A model generated the notes under the pieces. It had not been told where the DNA came from. It did no database searches and saw nothing but the letters and a program-made list of their open reading frames with translations. This document shows, in pieces, positions 8,267 to 17,039 of a stretch of 64,000 nt of DNA. The stretch lies in the NCBI GenBank assembly GCA_023461035.1, contig JAEWOD010000031.1, forward strand, positions 21,507-85,506. Direction: 5' to 3'. The stretch is from Bacteroidota bacterium (GTDB lineage Bacteria > Bacteroidota > Bacteroidia > Flavobacteriales > Weeksellaceae). A program made the translations under genes and the position numbers. Position 1 is the first letter of the stretch. Each line of letters starts with the position of its first letter.

Positions 8267-9550
8267 ATGAAATATCTTATTTTAATCTTAATGACCGTCG
8301 GGGGAATACAGTTTTCCCAGGCGCAATTCCTTGAAAAATTAGGGGACAAAGCCGTAAACGCGGCCGAACGTACCGTTGAAAGACGGGTTGAAAAAGAAGC
8401 TTCCAAAAAAACCGATGAAGCTATGGACGAAGTTTTTGAAGGAAAAAAGAAAAAATCAAAAAAGGAAAAGCAGAACGACAAAAAGAACAAAGGCAATGAT
8501 TCCGGGGTTTCTTCTTCCGGAGCAGGGCAGGGCAGCAGCAGCGTCAATACCGCCAAGGACTTCGTTCGCGGCAACAAGGTGATTTTTCACGAACAGTTTA
8601 CCAAAGACGTTATCGGTGATTTTCCCGGCACTTGGAATACTAACAGTTCCGGCGAAGTCGTAACCTTTGGCAACGAGAATACCCGCTGGTTAAAGATGAC
8701 CGATGGGATATTTTTACCCGAAGGACTTAATTCAATTCCCAATAACAGTACATTGGAAATGGATATTGCTTATGAACACAGAGGTGTGGGTAAAATTTTT
8801 ATACAGTTGGTAGCATTGGACAACAAAGCCAAAGATTTTACACAGTGGCAAGGTACTTATGGACGAGATGGGAAAAACGGAGTTGTGCTGTATTTGGCTC
8901 CTTTTCAACCGACCAATGATGGAAACATATCCCTTCATAACAGGATTGACGGTTCGAAAGTGTTGGAAACACCCTATAAAAAAATTACCCAATTTACAGC
9001 CAATAAAAAATCGGCACATCTTTCGTTCTGGCGGCAGGATAATAGGCTTCGGGTGTATCTGGACGACGAGAAAATCTTTGACCTTCCCAAAGCTTTTGCC
9101 GACAAAAACTATAACAGTTTGGTCTTTACAGCTGCGGGGCAGTATTACGTAAGCAACATCATCCTGGCAACAGATGCCGGAGCCGATACCCGTCATAAGC
9201 TGCTGGAAACCGGAAGTTTTACCACCAACGATATTCTATTTGATTCAGGGAAATCCACCTTGCAGCCATCGAGTTATTCGGTGCTGGATGAAATCGGGGA
9301 AATTATGAAGTCCAACCCTTCCAAACACCTGACTATAACCGGGCATACTGACAGCGACGGCGCGGAAGCAGCCAACCAAACCCTTTCCGAACAGCGTGCC
9401 CAAAGCGTGAAGAAATATTTTACCGATAAATTCGGATTGAGCGGAAATCAAATTACGACCATCGGCAAAGGTGAATCACAGCCAGTGGCAAGCGGAAATT
9501 CGGCTGACGCCAAAGCCAAAAACAGACGGGTAGAGTTTACACTTAACTAA
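8267..9550 (+). CDS. OmpA-family outer membrane protein with a central beta-sandwich-like domain
   Basis: 427 residues. A signal peptide ends FSQAQF. It is followed by a highly charged Lys/Glu segment (about residues 30-90) and a central domain of roughly 180 residues beginning NKVIFHEQFTKD and containing FPGTWNTNSSGE, which looks like a laminin-G or sugar-hydrolase type beta sandwich. The C-terminal OmpA peptidoglycan-binding domain has DILFDSGKSTL, TGHTDSDG and NRRVEFTLN. The OmpA domain should anchor it to peptidoglycan while the central domain faces a ligand. The binding role is inferred. A 15-bp-stem terminator follows. Confidence 0.85.
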   Translation: MKYLILILMTVGGIQFSQAQFLEKLGDKAVNAAERTVERRVEKEASKKTDEAMDEVFEGKKKKSKKEKQNDKKNKGNDSGVSSSGAGQGSSSVNTAKDFVRGNKVIFHEQFTKDVIGDFPGTWNTNSSGEVVTFGNENTRWLKMTDGIFLPEGLNSIPNNSTLEMDIAYEHRGVGKIFIQLVALDNKAKDFTQWQGTYGRDGKNGVVLYLAPFQPTNDGNISLHNRIDGSKVLETPYKKITQFTANKKSAHLSFWRQDNRLRVYLDDEKIFDLPKAFADKNYNSLVFTAAGQYYVSNIILATDAGADTRHKLLETGSFTTNDILFDSGKSTLQPSSYSVLDEIGEIMKSNPSKHLTITGHTDSDGAEAANQTLSEQRAQSVKKYFTDKFGLSGNQITTIGKGESQPVASGNSADAKAKNRRVEFTLN

Positions 9551-9557
9551 CTATATG

Positions 9558-9609
9558 AGCCTTGTCAAGGTTCTTTTAACACTGAATATTAACCTTGACA
9601 AGGCTTTTA
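9558..9609 (+). terminator. Rho-independent terminator, long stem
   Basis: A perfect 15-bp stem AGCCTTGTCAAGGTT/AACCTTGACAAGGCT is followed by TTTT, starting eight bases after the OmpA gene stop. Confidence 0.8.
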
Positions 9610-9638
9610 ATTCAAGACTATAAATAAACATAATCAGC

Positions 9639-9673
9639 GAATTTCGCCCCGACGTTACGGGGTCGAACTTCGA
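9639..9673. repeat. Imperfect palindrome in the leader of the lipoprotein gene
   Basis: The arms CGAATTTCGCCCCG and CGGGGTCGAACTTCG surround ACGTTA, with the best-paired part CCCCG/CGGGG. It stands 16 bases before the ATG at 9689. It could be a leader structure or a small repeat element. Confidence 0.4.
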
Positions 9674-9688
9674 AAAAAAAATAAGGCA

Positions 9689-10510
9689 ATGAAAAAATTT
9701 AAAATATTCAAAAAGATTTTACTTTGTGCACTAGTGATTTCATTCACAGCTTGTAGCAGCGACGACGATTCGCCCGGAACACCTGACGGATCTGGAGCGG
9801 TAAAAGTCAAAGAATTCAAAAGAATTACCACTCAAACCGATTTTGTCATAAACGGAATCGAGAATAGTATGATTTACGAATACAACGATGAAGGAAAAGT
9901 CAACCGTGTGGTAAACAAAGTAGTCAATCAAAATCCTGCTGATAATTATGAATACCGCTACACGATTCATTATAACACCGATCAAACGGTTCAGCGAATT
10001 GATGTTGTGGATACCGAATTTGGAGAAAATACAGTTGTAAATTTCAATTATACAGGCGGTAGGTTGTCCTCACTAAGCTATTCGGAAGGCGAACCGCTGC
10101 TTTTTTCTTATAATTCAGCCACCAATACGTATTCCTGTGTCCTCGACCCGGAGTTTCCCGATTTCGTGGTTTCTGTTTCTTTTAATTCGGCAAATGATGT
10201 CACCGGGTTTACGGGTTTATTTGGAACCCAACAGGTTTCTACCAATTCTAACGAAGGTATTTATGCGGGAACCTCTATGAATCAGGAGTTGAAAGTCTAC
10301 TTTATGCTGGTGGGTGATCCTGTTGGCAATAACGGGTTTTTTCAGTCCAAAGAAATTACGCAAATCCACGCAAGCGGTGAAACGATTTTCGGCCCTATTG
10401 AACCCATTACCGTAAATATGGTAAACGTGGTACGGAACTCTGCGGGGCTTATTACATCATATCAGATTGAAGGAGGAGACCCCCGGTTTGAAATTACGTA
10501 TGTGGAATAA
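9689..10510 (+). CDS. Putative surface lipoprotein of unknown function
   Basis: The 273-residue protein has a lipobox FTAC (Cys 22) and the following SSDDDS is an acidic surface-export-like motif. The mature part is beta-rich with repeated Y-E-Y-N-D-E-G-K and V-N-F-N-Y style strands, as in large Bacteroidota lipoproteins related to RHS/YD-type strand repeats. No enzymatic motif is visible. It is framed by terminators on both sides and so is probably monocistronic. Confidence 0.75.
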   Translation: MKKFKIFKKILLCALVISFTACSSDDDSPGTPDGSGAVKVKEFKRITTQTDFVINGIENSMIYEYNDEGKVNRVVNKVVNQNPADNYEYRYTIHYNTDQTVQRIDVVDTEFGENTVVNFNYTGGRLSSLSYSEGEPLLFSYNSATNTYSCVLDPEFPDFVVSVSFNSANDVTGFTGLFGTQQVSTNSNEGIYAGTSMNQELKVYFMLVGDPVGNNGFFQSKEITQIHASGETIFGPIEPITVNMVNVVRNSAGLITSYQIEGGDPRFEITYVE

Positions 10511-10518
10511 TTCTAATC

Positions 10519-10568
10519 AACCTCCAAGGTTCTTATCCGGCAGGTTTATAAACCTTGGAGGTTAAGAT
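10519..10568 (+). terminator. Rho-independent terminator-like hairpin
   Basis: A 13-bp perfect stem AACCTCCAAGGTT/AACCTTGGAGGTT begins eight bases after the lipoprotein stop. The T tract is weak (AAGATTTT). Confidence 0.7.
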
Positions 10569-10591
10569 TTTGAAATTAAAATCATAAACAG

Positions 10592-11587
10592 ATGAAAAAT
10601 ACAATACAAAACCGATTTATAATGTTCGCTTTATTTTTAGGAGTACACCTTGGCGCGCAGGTTACCCCGGCAAACGCGTATGAACAACAGCCGTCGATTA
10701 CGAATAATCCACCTTATGACGACCCAAACGATACGTTTTATTTTGACCTTGAAGTAAGCGGAACGATTAGATACAAAGGGCGTACTGAACAATATAAATA
10801 CTTCATCAATTCACGAGACGGAAGTATGTTTTTTCCGAAAAATGTGGTGTTAATTGCTCAGAATTGGGGAGATAAAGAGCGCTTCGATGGGATGTATCTA
10901 AATCCGAACGGAATAGTTTTCCTCTATATTACCGACCTGAGAGATAATGAAAAAACGGCATCTACCGTAGATTTTTTTGGTTCTTCACCGATTAACGAGA
11001 ATGCAGATGTTTTTCAGCAATTTCGGGTTAACGCATCCAAATCTTCCGGCCCCAATCATAGCCGTTTTGGTCCCACTACAAAATACAGAGGCAATATCAA
11101 CGGACAACAAATGAATATGACCATTGCCAACAGAGGTGTAGCCATTGCTCTTTATACTGATGCCGTCGGATTTATGGCACCTATATTCAAAGATCATATT
11201 CAGAAAATAAACCGGGTAGCGACTGAAGTTGAGTTTGGAGATATAAAAATGACCATTGACAATATCTTAAACAATGGAGAAATTTCTTACACAATGAGTG
11301 GTTATAAAAAGGTCGGAGCGCAAATAGATATGCAAACTATTAGGAACAATCCCGCAGAGAATTATCAAATTGTAATGCAGAATTATATGGCGAAAATTAT
11401 GGAGTACAGCCAGCAATTGCAGGATATAGAGCAACGAATAATTGACTGCGGAACGAACGAAGCCTGTAAAGAACAGCACAAAAGAGACCGGGACGATTTG
11501 AACCTGATAATTCAACAGGAAGAGGAAAGGTTAAAAAATACGATAAGGGATATGGGTATTCTTGATGTGTATGGTGCAGAAGATTAA
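10592..11587 (+). CDS. Secreted protein of unknown function with C-terminal coiled coil
   Basis: 331 residues with a signal peptide ending near HLGAQV. I recognise no family. Residues 40-200 look beta-rich (FYFDLEVSGTIRYKG, DGSMFFPKN). The last 90 residues are strongly helical and charged, from YMAKIMEYSQQLQDIEQRI to RLKNTIRDM, with two Cys in DCGTNEACKEQ that could pair. There is no T9SS sorting domain, so a periplasmic location is more likely than the surface. It ends the run of exported proteins, with a bidirectional terminator after it. Confidence 0.7.
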   Translation: MKNTIQNRFIMFALFLGVHLGAQVTPANAYEQQPSITNNPPYDDPNDTFYFDLEVSGTIRYKGRTEQYKYFINSRDGSMFFPKNVVLIAQNWGDKERFDGMYLNPNGIVFLYITDLRDNEKTASTVDFFGSSPINENADVFQQFRVNASKSSGPNHSRFGPTTKYRGNINGQQMNMTIANRGVAIALYTDAVGFMAPIFKDHIQKINRVATEVEFGDIKMTIDNILNNGEISYTMSGYKKVGAQIDMQTIRNNPAENYQIVMQNYMAKIMEYSQQLQDIEQRIIDCGTNEACKEQHKRDRDDLNLIIQQEEERLKNTIRDMGILDVYGAED

Positions 11588-11624
11588 ACCTCTTTTTAAT
11601 TAATTATTCATTTTTAGGTTAGGG

Positions 11625-11657
11625 AAACCCCGTTTCGGTTGAAGCGGGGTTTTCTTT
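11625..11657. terminator. Bidirectional terminator between convergent genes
   Basis: The stem AAACCCCGTTTC/GAAGCGGGGTTT (one wobble pair) with a GGTT loop has T-rich sequence on the + side and A-rich sequence on the other. It separates the gene at 10592 (+) from the one at 11670 (-). Confidence 0.8.
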
Positions 11658-11669
11658 TTCAGTTCATTT

Positions 11670-12560
11670 TTATTGGATTAAATCCTGAAGTGCTGATTTG
11701 ATTTCGTCGAATCGGAATTCAAATCCAGTATTTTTTATTTTTGAATTGGAAATAGCACTTCCTTCGAGTAAAATGCCGGACATTTCACCCAATGCCATTT
11801 TCAATACCCATTTTGGAACAGGAGGGAAAATGATTTTGGAGGAGGTTTTTTTGGCCAATTGATGGGTGAATTCTTTATTGGTGATAATTTCAGACGCAGC
11901 AGCATTATAAGATCCCGTCAGATTTTGATTCTCCAACAAATAAATATAAATTCCTACGATGTCATCAATGTGAATCCAGGGAAGGATTTGTTTTCCCGTA
12001 CCCAAAACCGAAAGCATGTTTTTCTTCAGCATGGGTATCAATTCCTTCAGCATACCACCATCGGTTGAAAGGACGGCAGAAGTCCTTATGCAACACACTC
12101 TGGTGCCTAAAGTTGAGAACTGAGTAGCGGTTTCTTCTAATTGATAACAAAGATTTCCCAAAAAATCATCTGCATGTTCATCTGTTTCTTTATAAATAGA
12201 AGGAGTGGTTTGAGTTCCATAATAATTGGTGCCGGATGCCGATATAAAAGTTTCGAGCTTTACGCCTAAATTTTTTGTGTAATCAAATAATAACTGAGCA
12301 CTCTGGATACGGCTATCATACAGCTCTTTTTTATAGATATTTGTCCAGCGTTTGGAAATAGGAGCACCGGCAAGATGGATGATGGCATCTAAATTTTCAA
12401 AAGCTTTTTCCTCTATTTTTCCTTCGGTAGGATTCCAAAAAAACTGTCCTTGTTTTTTGGCTCTGGAAAGTTTTCTGACTTCATAACCTTTTTCTTCTAA
12501 TTTTTTTGAAAGTGCTTTGCCGACTAGTCCTGAGGCACCCGAAATTAATACAGATTTCAT
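11670..12560 (-). CDS. TIGR01777 family NAD(P)-binding epimerase-like protein (YfcH type)
   Basis: 296 residues, a short-chain dehydrogenase/epimerase fold. The N-terminal nucleotide-binding motif is ISGASGLVGKAL, followed by DAIIHLAGAPIS and a YYG motif (SGTNYYG). The C-terminal segment (PPVPKWVLKMALGEMSGILL, GFEFRF) is the DUF1731-type tail that defines the TIGR01777 group. The substrate is unknown for the family. The ATG at 12560 places the glycine motif at residue 7, as usual. It is divergent from the potassium channel gene. Confidence 0.9.
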   Translation of the reverse strand: MKSVLISGASGLVGKALSKKLEEKGYEVRKLSRAKKQGQFFWNPTEGKIEEKAFENLDAIIHLAGAPISKRWTNIYKKELYDSRIQSAQLLFDYTKNLGVKLETFISASGTNYYGTQTTPSIYKETDEHADDFLGNLCYQLEETATQFSTLGTRVCCIRTSAVLSTDGGMLKELIPMLKKNMLSVLGTGKQILPWIHIDDIVGIYIYLLENQNLTGSYNAAASEIITNKEFTHQLAKKTSSKIIFPPVPKWVLKMALGEMSGILLEGSAISNSKIKNTGFEFRFDEIKSALQDLIQ

Positions 12561-12651
12561 CCGGTATATATTTTATAAAAGCCCGATTGGTGTAAACCTC
12601 AACGGGAATTTCATTTATATTATGTACATTCGTTATACAAATTTACGGGAA

Positions 12652-13515
12652 ATGAATTTGATTGATAAGTTGTTTTTTCCAAAAATGGAAAAATCGAAAC
12701 TGAATCGACGCAAAGATAGAATCTTTGAAATCATCTTTGAAGCAGATACCTACCACGGAAAGTTATTTGATGTTATTTTACTCTTTTTCATTATGATAAG
12801 TGTGGCATTGGTAATGTTGGAATCTGTTCCGATGATTAATGCCAAACATCATCGATTATTGGTCATACTGGAATGGATCGTAACGGGGATTTTTACGATT
12901 GAATATGGGTTTCGGCTCTATTGTGTTCGTAAACCTTGGCGTTATTTTTTTAGTTTTTATGGCATCATCGATTTGTTGAGCATATTGCCAACTTATCTCG
13001 GCATCATTTATCCGCATACTAAATATTTATCCAGCATCAGAATATTGCGTCTTTTCAGGGTTTTCCGGATTTTTGGATTGACGCAGTTTAATCGTGGCGG
13101 ATATACTATGTTAATTGCATTACGTAAAAGTCGTGCTAAAATTGTCGTATTTCTTGCGTTTGTAGTTTTAATTGTGGTGGTAATCGGTTCAATGATGTAT
13201 GCAATAGAAGGAAGTCATCCGGAGTCAGGATTTACCAGTATTCCTGCGAGTATTTATTGGGCCATCGTGACGCTTACGACAGTTGGTTATGGGGATGTCG
13301 CTCCTGTAACAGGAATTGGAAAGTTTTTGGCGGCTGTTGTGATGATAATCGGTTATGGAGTGATTGCGGTTCCGACCGGGATTGTTTCATCTGAAGTTAT
13401 GCGCGCTTCAAAAAATGAACCTGACCGTAATACCCAGGTCTGCCAGCATTGTCATGATTCCAATCATGAATTGGGAGCCAATTTTTGTAAAACCTGCGGT
13501 ACAGCTTTAAATTAA
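12652..13515 (+). CDS. Voltage-gated type potassium channel with C-terminal zinc-ribbon-like tail
   Basis: The best start is the ATG at 12652 (287 aa). The frame runs back to 12517, but that part overlaps the divergent gene and encodes no helix. There are six membrane segments: S4 is Arg-rich (SIRILRLFRVFRIFGL), and the pore carries TLTTVGYGD, the K+ selectivity filter. The cytoplasmic tail after S6 ends with CQHCHDSNHELGANFCKTC, four Cys as two CxxC pairs typical of a zinc ribbon. The protein should pass K+ across the inner membrane; the tail may sense metal or redox state (inference). A bidirectional terminator follows. Confidence 0.9.
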   Translation: MNLIDKLFFPKMEKSKLNRRKDRIFEIIFEADTYHGKLFDVILLFFIMISVALVMLESVPMINAKHHRLLVILEWIVTGIFTIEYGFRLYCVRKPWRYFFSFYGIIDLLSILPTYLGIIYPHTKYLSSIRILRLFRVFRIFGLTQFNRGGYTMLIALRKSRAKIVVFLAFVVLIVVVIGSMMYAIEGSHPESGFTSIPASIYWAIVTLTTVGYGDVAPVTGIGKFLAAVVMIIGYGVIAVPTGIVSSEVMRASKNEPDRNTQVCQHCHDSNHELGANFCKTCGTALN

Positions 13516-13542
13516 AAATCCCGACTTTCGTCAGGATTTTTA
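13514..13542. terminator. Bidirectional terminator between channel gene and secG
   Basis: The stem AAATCCCGAC/GTCAGGATTT (one mismatch) with loop TTTC overlaps the channel stop codon and has A and T tracts on either side. Confidence 0.75.
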
Positions 13543-13564
13543 TATCATAATAATTCAATTCAAA

Positions 13565-13906
13565 TTAATTTCCTGTTTCTACAGGAGGAGTTGCAGGTGT
13601 ATCAGTAGCAGGACTCTGTACCGGCGGCAATTCTACCGGAACACTTTCTACATTTGTGCTGGAAGCGTATGGGTTTTCCATCAGAACGTTTGCGGTAATG
13701 ATAAGCGCAACGATGATTCCTGCCAGAGTCCAGGTTGCTTTATCCAAAAATTCGTTGGTACGTTGTACGCCAAACATTTGTCCTCCACCGGAACCTCCAA
13801 AGGTAGATGAAAGTCCTCCTCCTTTCGGGTTTTGCGAAAGAACTACCAAAGTTATGATGACACAAACCACAATGATTACAACCATTAAAAATATAAACGT
13901 CTGCAT
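13565..13906 (-). CDS. secG: Preprotein translocase subunit SecG
   Basis: 113 residues with two membrane helices around the conserved cytoplasmic loop VLSQNPKGGGLSSTFGGSGG, the SecG signature, and WTLAGIIVALIITANVL as the second helix. It assists SecYE in protein export. The C-terminal tail is long, Pro/Thr-rich and variable, as in other Bacteroidota. It closes the - strand group with lptE and the TPR gene, although the T9SS cargo gene at 13977 sits between. Confidence 0.95.
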   Translation of the reverse strand: MQTFIFLMVVIIVVCVIITLVVLSQNPKGGGLSSTFGGSGGGQMFGVQRTNEFLDKATWTLAGIIVALIITANVLMENPYASSTNVESVPVELPPVQSPATDTPATPPVETGN

Positions 13907-13976
13907 TTTAATCTTCTTTTTTCAAAAATTAGTCTGCAAAGAAACTAAAATTTTATAAATTATTCAAACTTATCTT

Positions 13977-16118
13977 TTATTGTTTGAGGATTTTAACGGA
14001 AGAGCCATTTTCCAGTTTTAAGAAATAAATACCTTTTGGCAGGGATTGTACATTTATTGTTTCTAATTCTCCACGGATTTCTCCTTTAAAAATTAATTTC
14101 CCGTTGCTGTCAAACAAATGGAAATTTCCCTTGTAAGCAGAAATGATATTTAATTCTTCTTTTGCAGGATTTGGATAGACAATCAAACCGGAAGAAGTTG
14201 AAATCTCCTCAACGGAAAGTATTTGTTCACCATAATAATAAATTCCCTGTAAATCACTGGTTGAATTATATGCCTTGTAAATTACAAACGGAACATCATC
14301 AAAACCAAATTCCAGCGAGGTAGTAGAAGCATTTGAAACACCTGTTGGTTTATGAAGGTTTACCCAATTTTGACCCTCATCCACAGATTTAAACAGATTG
14401 TAATCTGCATCTATAAAAAACATTTCTCCTGCCTCATTTATTCTGAACTGCAAATCAAAATTATTGGGTCCGGAATATGGAATCGAGATTTCAGTCAGCG
14501 TTTCAGATGAAAGTCCTATTTCGTAGATTTTATTTTCAATCTGAACAAAATTCCGACCGCCATGCGTAAATAAAATGACAACGGAGGAGGAAAAATTAAT
14601 CAAATCATTGTCCAACATATTCCAGTTGGCTCCATTGTCTGTAGAATAATGGATTTCGTTTACAAACGTAGTATTGGCCCCAAATAGAACTGCCAACAAA
14701 TTTCCGTTTCCGTCCTGAATGATTTGTTCAACAACATCCGGTGTCTGAATCAAACTCCAGTTTTCCCCTAAATCATCTGAGCGAAACAGACGGTCACCAA
14801 TAAATGTATGTGTGATATAAAGTGAGGAATTATTTCCTTTTACAAATAATTTGATTCCGCCTCCACCCTGATTTGCAAATTCGTCAGGAAGCGGAATAGG
14901 TAAGAAACTACCACCATTGTCTGTTGAGAGATACACATTGTTCCACTGATTCAAAACCAAAGTGTTTTCATCATATTCGTATAGATTACTGATTCCATTT
15001 GAACCTATCATTTTATTTTCCCAATCAGAAGACGGTGTATTCAGGGACGCAAGTTTATTGGAGAAATAATTATGATAGGCATAGAGCTTATCGTTGCCAT
15101 CCACCAAAATATGTTGTACATCTCCTAGAATTCCTTCATTATGGGTTTCCCAGCTGGAAGAATTATAAAGCTGACAATTATTTTCCTGAGAAAAGGAATA
15201 TAAATTGCCGTGATTGTCATCCAGTATTTCCACGACATTTGGCTGGGATTGGTTTTGATTTTCTTCTGTCCAATTCAATGAATTCGCCGGAGATTTAAAA
15301 ATGGTATTTTCGTTTACCACCCAAATCATATCTGCAGATTTATCAAAATAGACAAATTTAAAATTGGTTGTAGAGGATGGAAGCTCTAAATCAGTCCAAG
15401 AAGCATATTGATCTGAATTTGAGACCCAAAGCTGGTTGTTGTCTGAATCATCTTTAGTTAAAACATAAACATTTTGGGTTTGGTCCTCCGTAAAACTAAA
15501 CGTATTTAATCCGCTCAAACCGGATGAAGAAAAGGAACTGCCGTTATCTGTGGAAATCCAAACACCATCATTTGAGCCAATGAGCACTTTATTGTTTTCT
15601 GTATTGAAAATGTCAAATACACTATACTCCGGATCGGGGTTTACGGTTACAGCTTGCCCGTTGTTTCCCTGATTGGTGAATTTTGAAATTTGATTAACCC
15701 CCAGATAGGCAGCAAAAAGCAGATTGGAATTTCGGATGTTGCTGATGTAATTATAGGATTCATGCATTCCAGTGTGTGGATTTGTGAAAATATAACTTAC
15801 TCCCCAACTGGAACCAAAATTGGAAGTATGCATGATCCCGTTATTATAGGTGCCCACATACAATTTATTGGATGTTTCATCCACCGAAATACAAGTTGGG
15901 CTGATAACCGAACTCACCATTTTATGCCAATCCTGATCTGCTAATTTATAAAATATCGAATTGTCATTGGACAACAAGAATACCGTTCCGGCATTATTTA
16001 CGGCAACATCTTTGGGGATAACATTTACTGGAAAATCAGCATATTTAAACCATTCCTGTCCGTTCAAGAGGTTTAGGTAAAGCAGGTAGCAAAGAAAAAA
16101 TTGTAAAGTTGTCTTCAT
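13977..16118 (-). CDS. Secreted beta-propeller (sialidase/photosystem-stability-type) protein with T9SS sorting domain
   Basis: 713 residues. A signal peptide ends near LLNGQEW. The body is built from repeats with Asp-box-like motifs (STDNGSSF, STDNGGSF, RSDDLGENW, STDNGANWN, SVDEGQNW), the hallmark of BNR-type beta propellers. The final 70 residues are a type A T9SS sorting signal (VYPNPAKEE, LPKGIYFLKL, ending VKILKQ). Catalytic sialidase residues are not evident, so an adhesion or glycan-binding role is as likely as an enzymatic one. A promoter of the expected form lies at 16144-16173, so it is probably expressed independently of the upstream TPR gene. It looks like an insertion of cargo into a housekeeping gene string. 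Confidence 0.88.
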   Translation of the reverse strand: MKTTLQFFLCYLLYLNLLNGQEWFKYADFPVNVIPKDVAVNNAGTVFLLSNDNSIFYKLADQDWHKMVSSVISPTCISVDETSNKLYVGTYNNGIMHTSNFGSSWGVSYIFTNPHTGMHESYNYISNIRNSNLLFAAYLGVNQISKFTNQGNNGQAVTVNPDPEYSVFDIFNTENNKVLIGSNDGVWISTDNGSSFSSSGLSGLNTFSFTEDQTQNVYVLTKDDSDNNQLWVSNSDQYASWTDLELPSSTTNFKFVYFDKSADMIWVVNENTIFKSPANSLNWTEENQNQSQPNVVEILDDNHGNLYSFSQENNCQLYNSSSWETHNEGILGDVQHILVDGNDKLYAYHNYFSNKLASLNTPSSDWENKMIGSNGISNLYEYDENTLVLNQWNNVYLSTDNGGSFLPIPLPDEFANQGGGGIKLFVKGNNSSLYITHTFIGDRLFRSDDLGENWSLIQTPDVVEQIIQDGNGNLLAVLFGANTTFVNEIHYSTDNGANWNMLDNDLINFSSSVVILFTHGGRNFVQIENKIYEIGLSSETLTEISIPYSGPNNFDLQFRINEAGEMFFIDADYNLFKSVDEGQNWVNLHKPTGVSNASTTSLEFGFDDVPFVIYKAYNSTSDLQGIYYYGEQILSVEEISTSSGLIVYPNPAKEELNIISAYKGNFHLFDSNGKLIFKGEIRGELETINVQSLPKGIYFLKLENGSSVKILKQ

Positions 16119-16143
16119 AATGCATTGATTTTTTTGAACATTA

Positions 16144-16173
16144 TAAAGATATAAAAAACTGAATAATAATCAA
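16144..16173 (-). promoter_or_regulatory. Bacteroidota-type promoter for the gene at 13977
   Basis: On the - strand, TTG (16173-16171), a 19-base spacer and TATCTTTA (16151-16144) match TTG-N19-TAnnTTTG except for the last base. The gene starts 26 bases further on. Confidence 0.6.
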
Positions 16174-16944
16174 TTACGAATTGAGTAGATTTTCAATATT
16201 CAAAATTTTGTCTTCAAAAATTTCCTTTTTTTCAGGATATTTCAAACTCAAAATTTTATATGCCCTGATGGCTTTGTCGTACTTTTTCTGTTCAGTATAT
16301 ATTTGCGCCAGTGTTTCCGTCATCAAATCTGAATACTCTGTAAAAGTTTCTGATTTTTTCACGGAAGGATTTATTTCCTGTGTTTTACTGACAGGAGAAA
16401 TTTTGGGCGATTTCTCGATGAATTCGTCGATTAATTGAAATTTGATGTCTTTTTCGCTTGGTTTTTTTGCCGGTGTATTTGAATCCGGTTTAGAAAGCGA
16501 GAGCCATTCTGAAAACGTATGTTCAGAAGAGACAATATCTATTTTTTCTATTGTTTCCGGTGTACTTTCAACTTCAGATTCTTCCGTATTTTCTTCCGGT
16601 ATCGATTCATTTTCTTTTGAGTAGAATTCCTCTTTTACGATCACTTCTTCCGTTGGAGAATCCTCCATAGATGTTTCCGTCACATTTTCTTCAATTTCCT
16701 TTTTGGATTCCTGTTTTTCACGTTGAAGATAATGATAAAGAGCAACACGGCTTGGACTATGGATGCTGGTCTTTTTTAATTCTTCCTGATAAGTTTCATG
16801 ATCAAATTCCTTTAATCCAAACAATAAAAGTGTGCGCAAAGTAGAGAAATAGGGATATTTTTCTATTTCGTCTTGCAGCAATGCAACGTCTGAAAGCCGG
16901 ACTTCAAACGGATTTTGGATCAAATGTTGGATTCTGGGATTCAT
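16174..16944 (-). CDS. TPR-containing protein of unknown function
   Basis: 256 residues. The N-terminus (MNPRIQHLIQNPF, PYFSTLRTLLLFGLKE) is conserved-looking and helical, and the middle, about residues 85-200, is a disordered Glu/Ser/Thr/Pro linker. The C-terminus holds one clear TPR unit (LAQIYTEQKKYDKAIRAYKI, LKYPEKKEIFEDKI). There is no signal peptide, so it is probably cytoplasmic. It sits directly downstream of lptE, an order I recall from other Flavobacteriia, but its function is not known to me. Confidence 0.8.
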   Translation of the reverse strand: MNPRIQHLIQNPFEVRLSDVALLQDEIEKYPYFSTLRTLLLFGLKEFDHETYQEELKKTSIHSPSRVALYHYLQREKQESKKEIEENVTETSMEDSPTEEVIVKEEFYSKENESIPEENTEESEVESTPETIEKIDIVSSEHTFSEWLSLSKPDSNTPAKKPSEKDIKFQLIDEFIEKSPKISPVSKTQEINPSVKKSETFTEYSDLMTETLAQIYTEQKKYDKAIRAYKILSLKYPEKKEIFEDKILNIENLLNS

Positions 16945-17039
16945 TCAGTTCGTCTTGCGAAATTTGATTATCGAAATGCGAAATTAGTTAAAACTACTAT
17001 TATCTTCAAATTTTCAAATCAACTCATTTTCAAATTGAA

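Noticed and set aside
12638..12645. TAAATTTG on the - strand as promoter of the epimerase-like gene
   Set aside because: No TTG at a reasonable distance and the leader would be long; support is too weak to list.
12517..12651. N-terminal extension of the potassium channel
   Set aside because: It overlaps the divergent gene, encodes no recognisable part and the ATG at 12652 fits the family.
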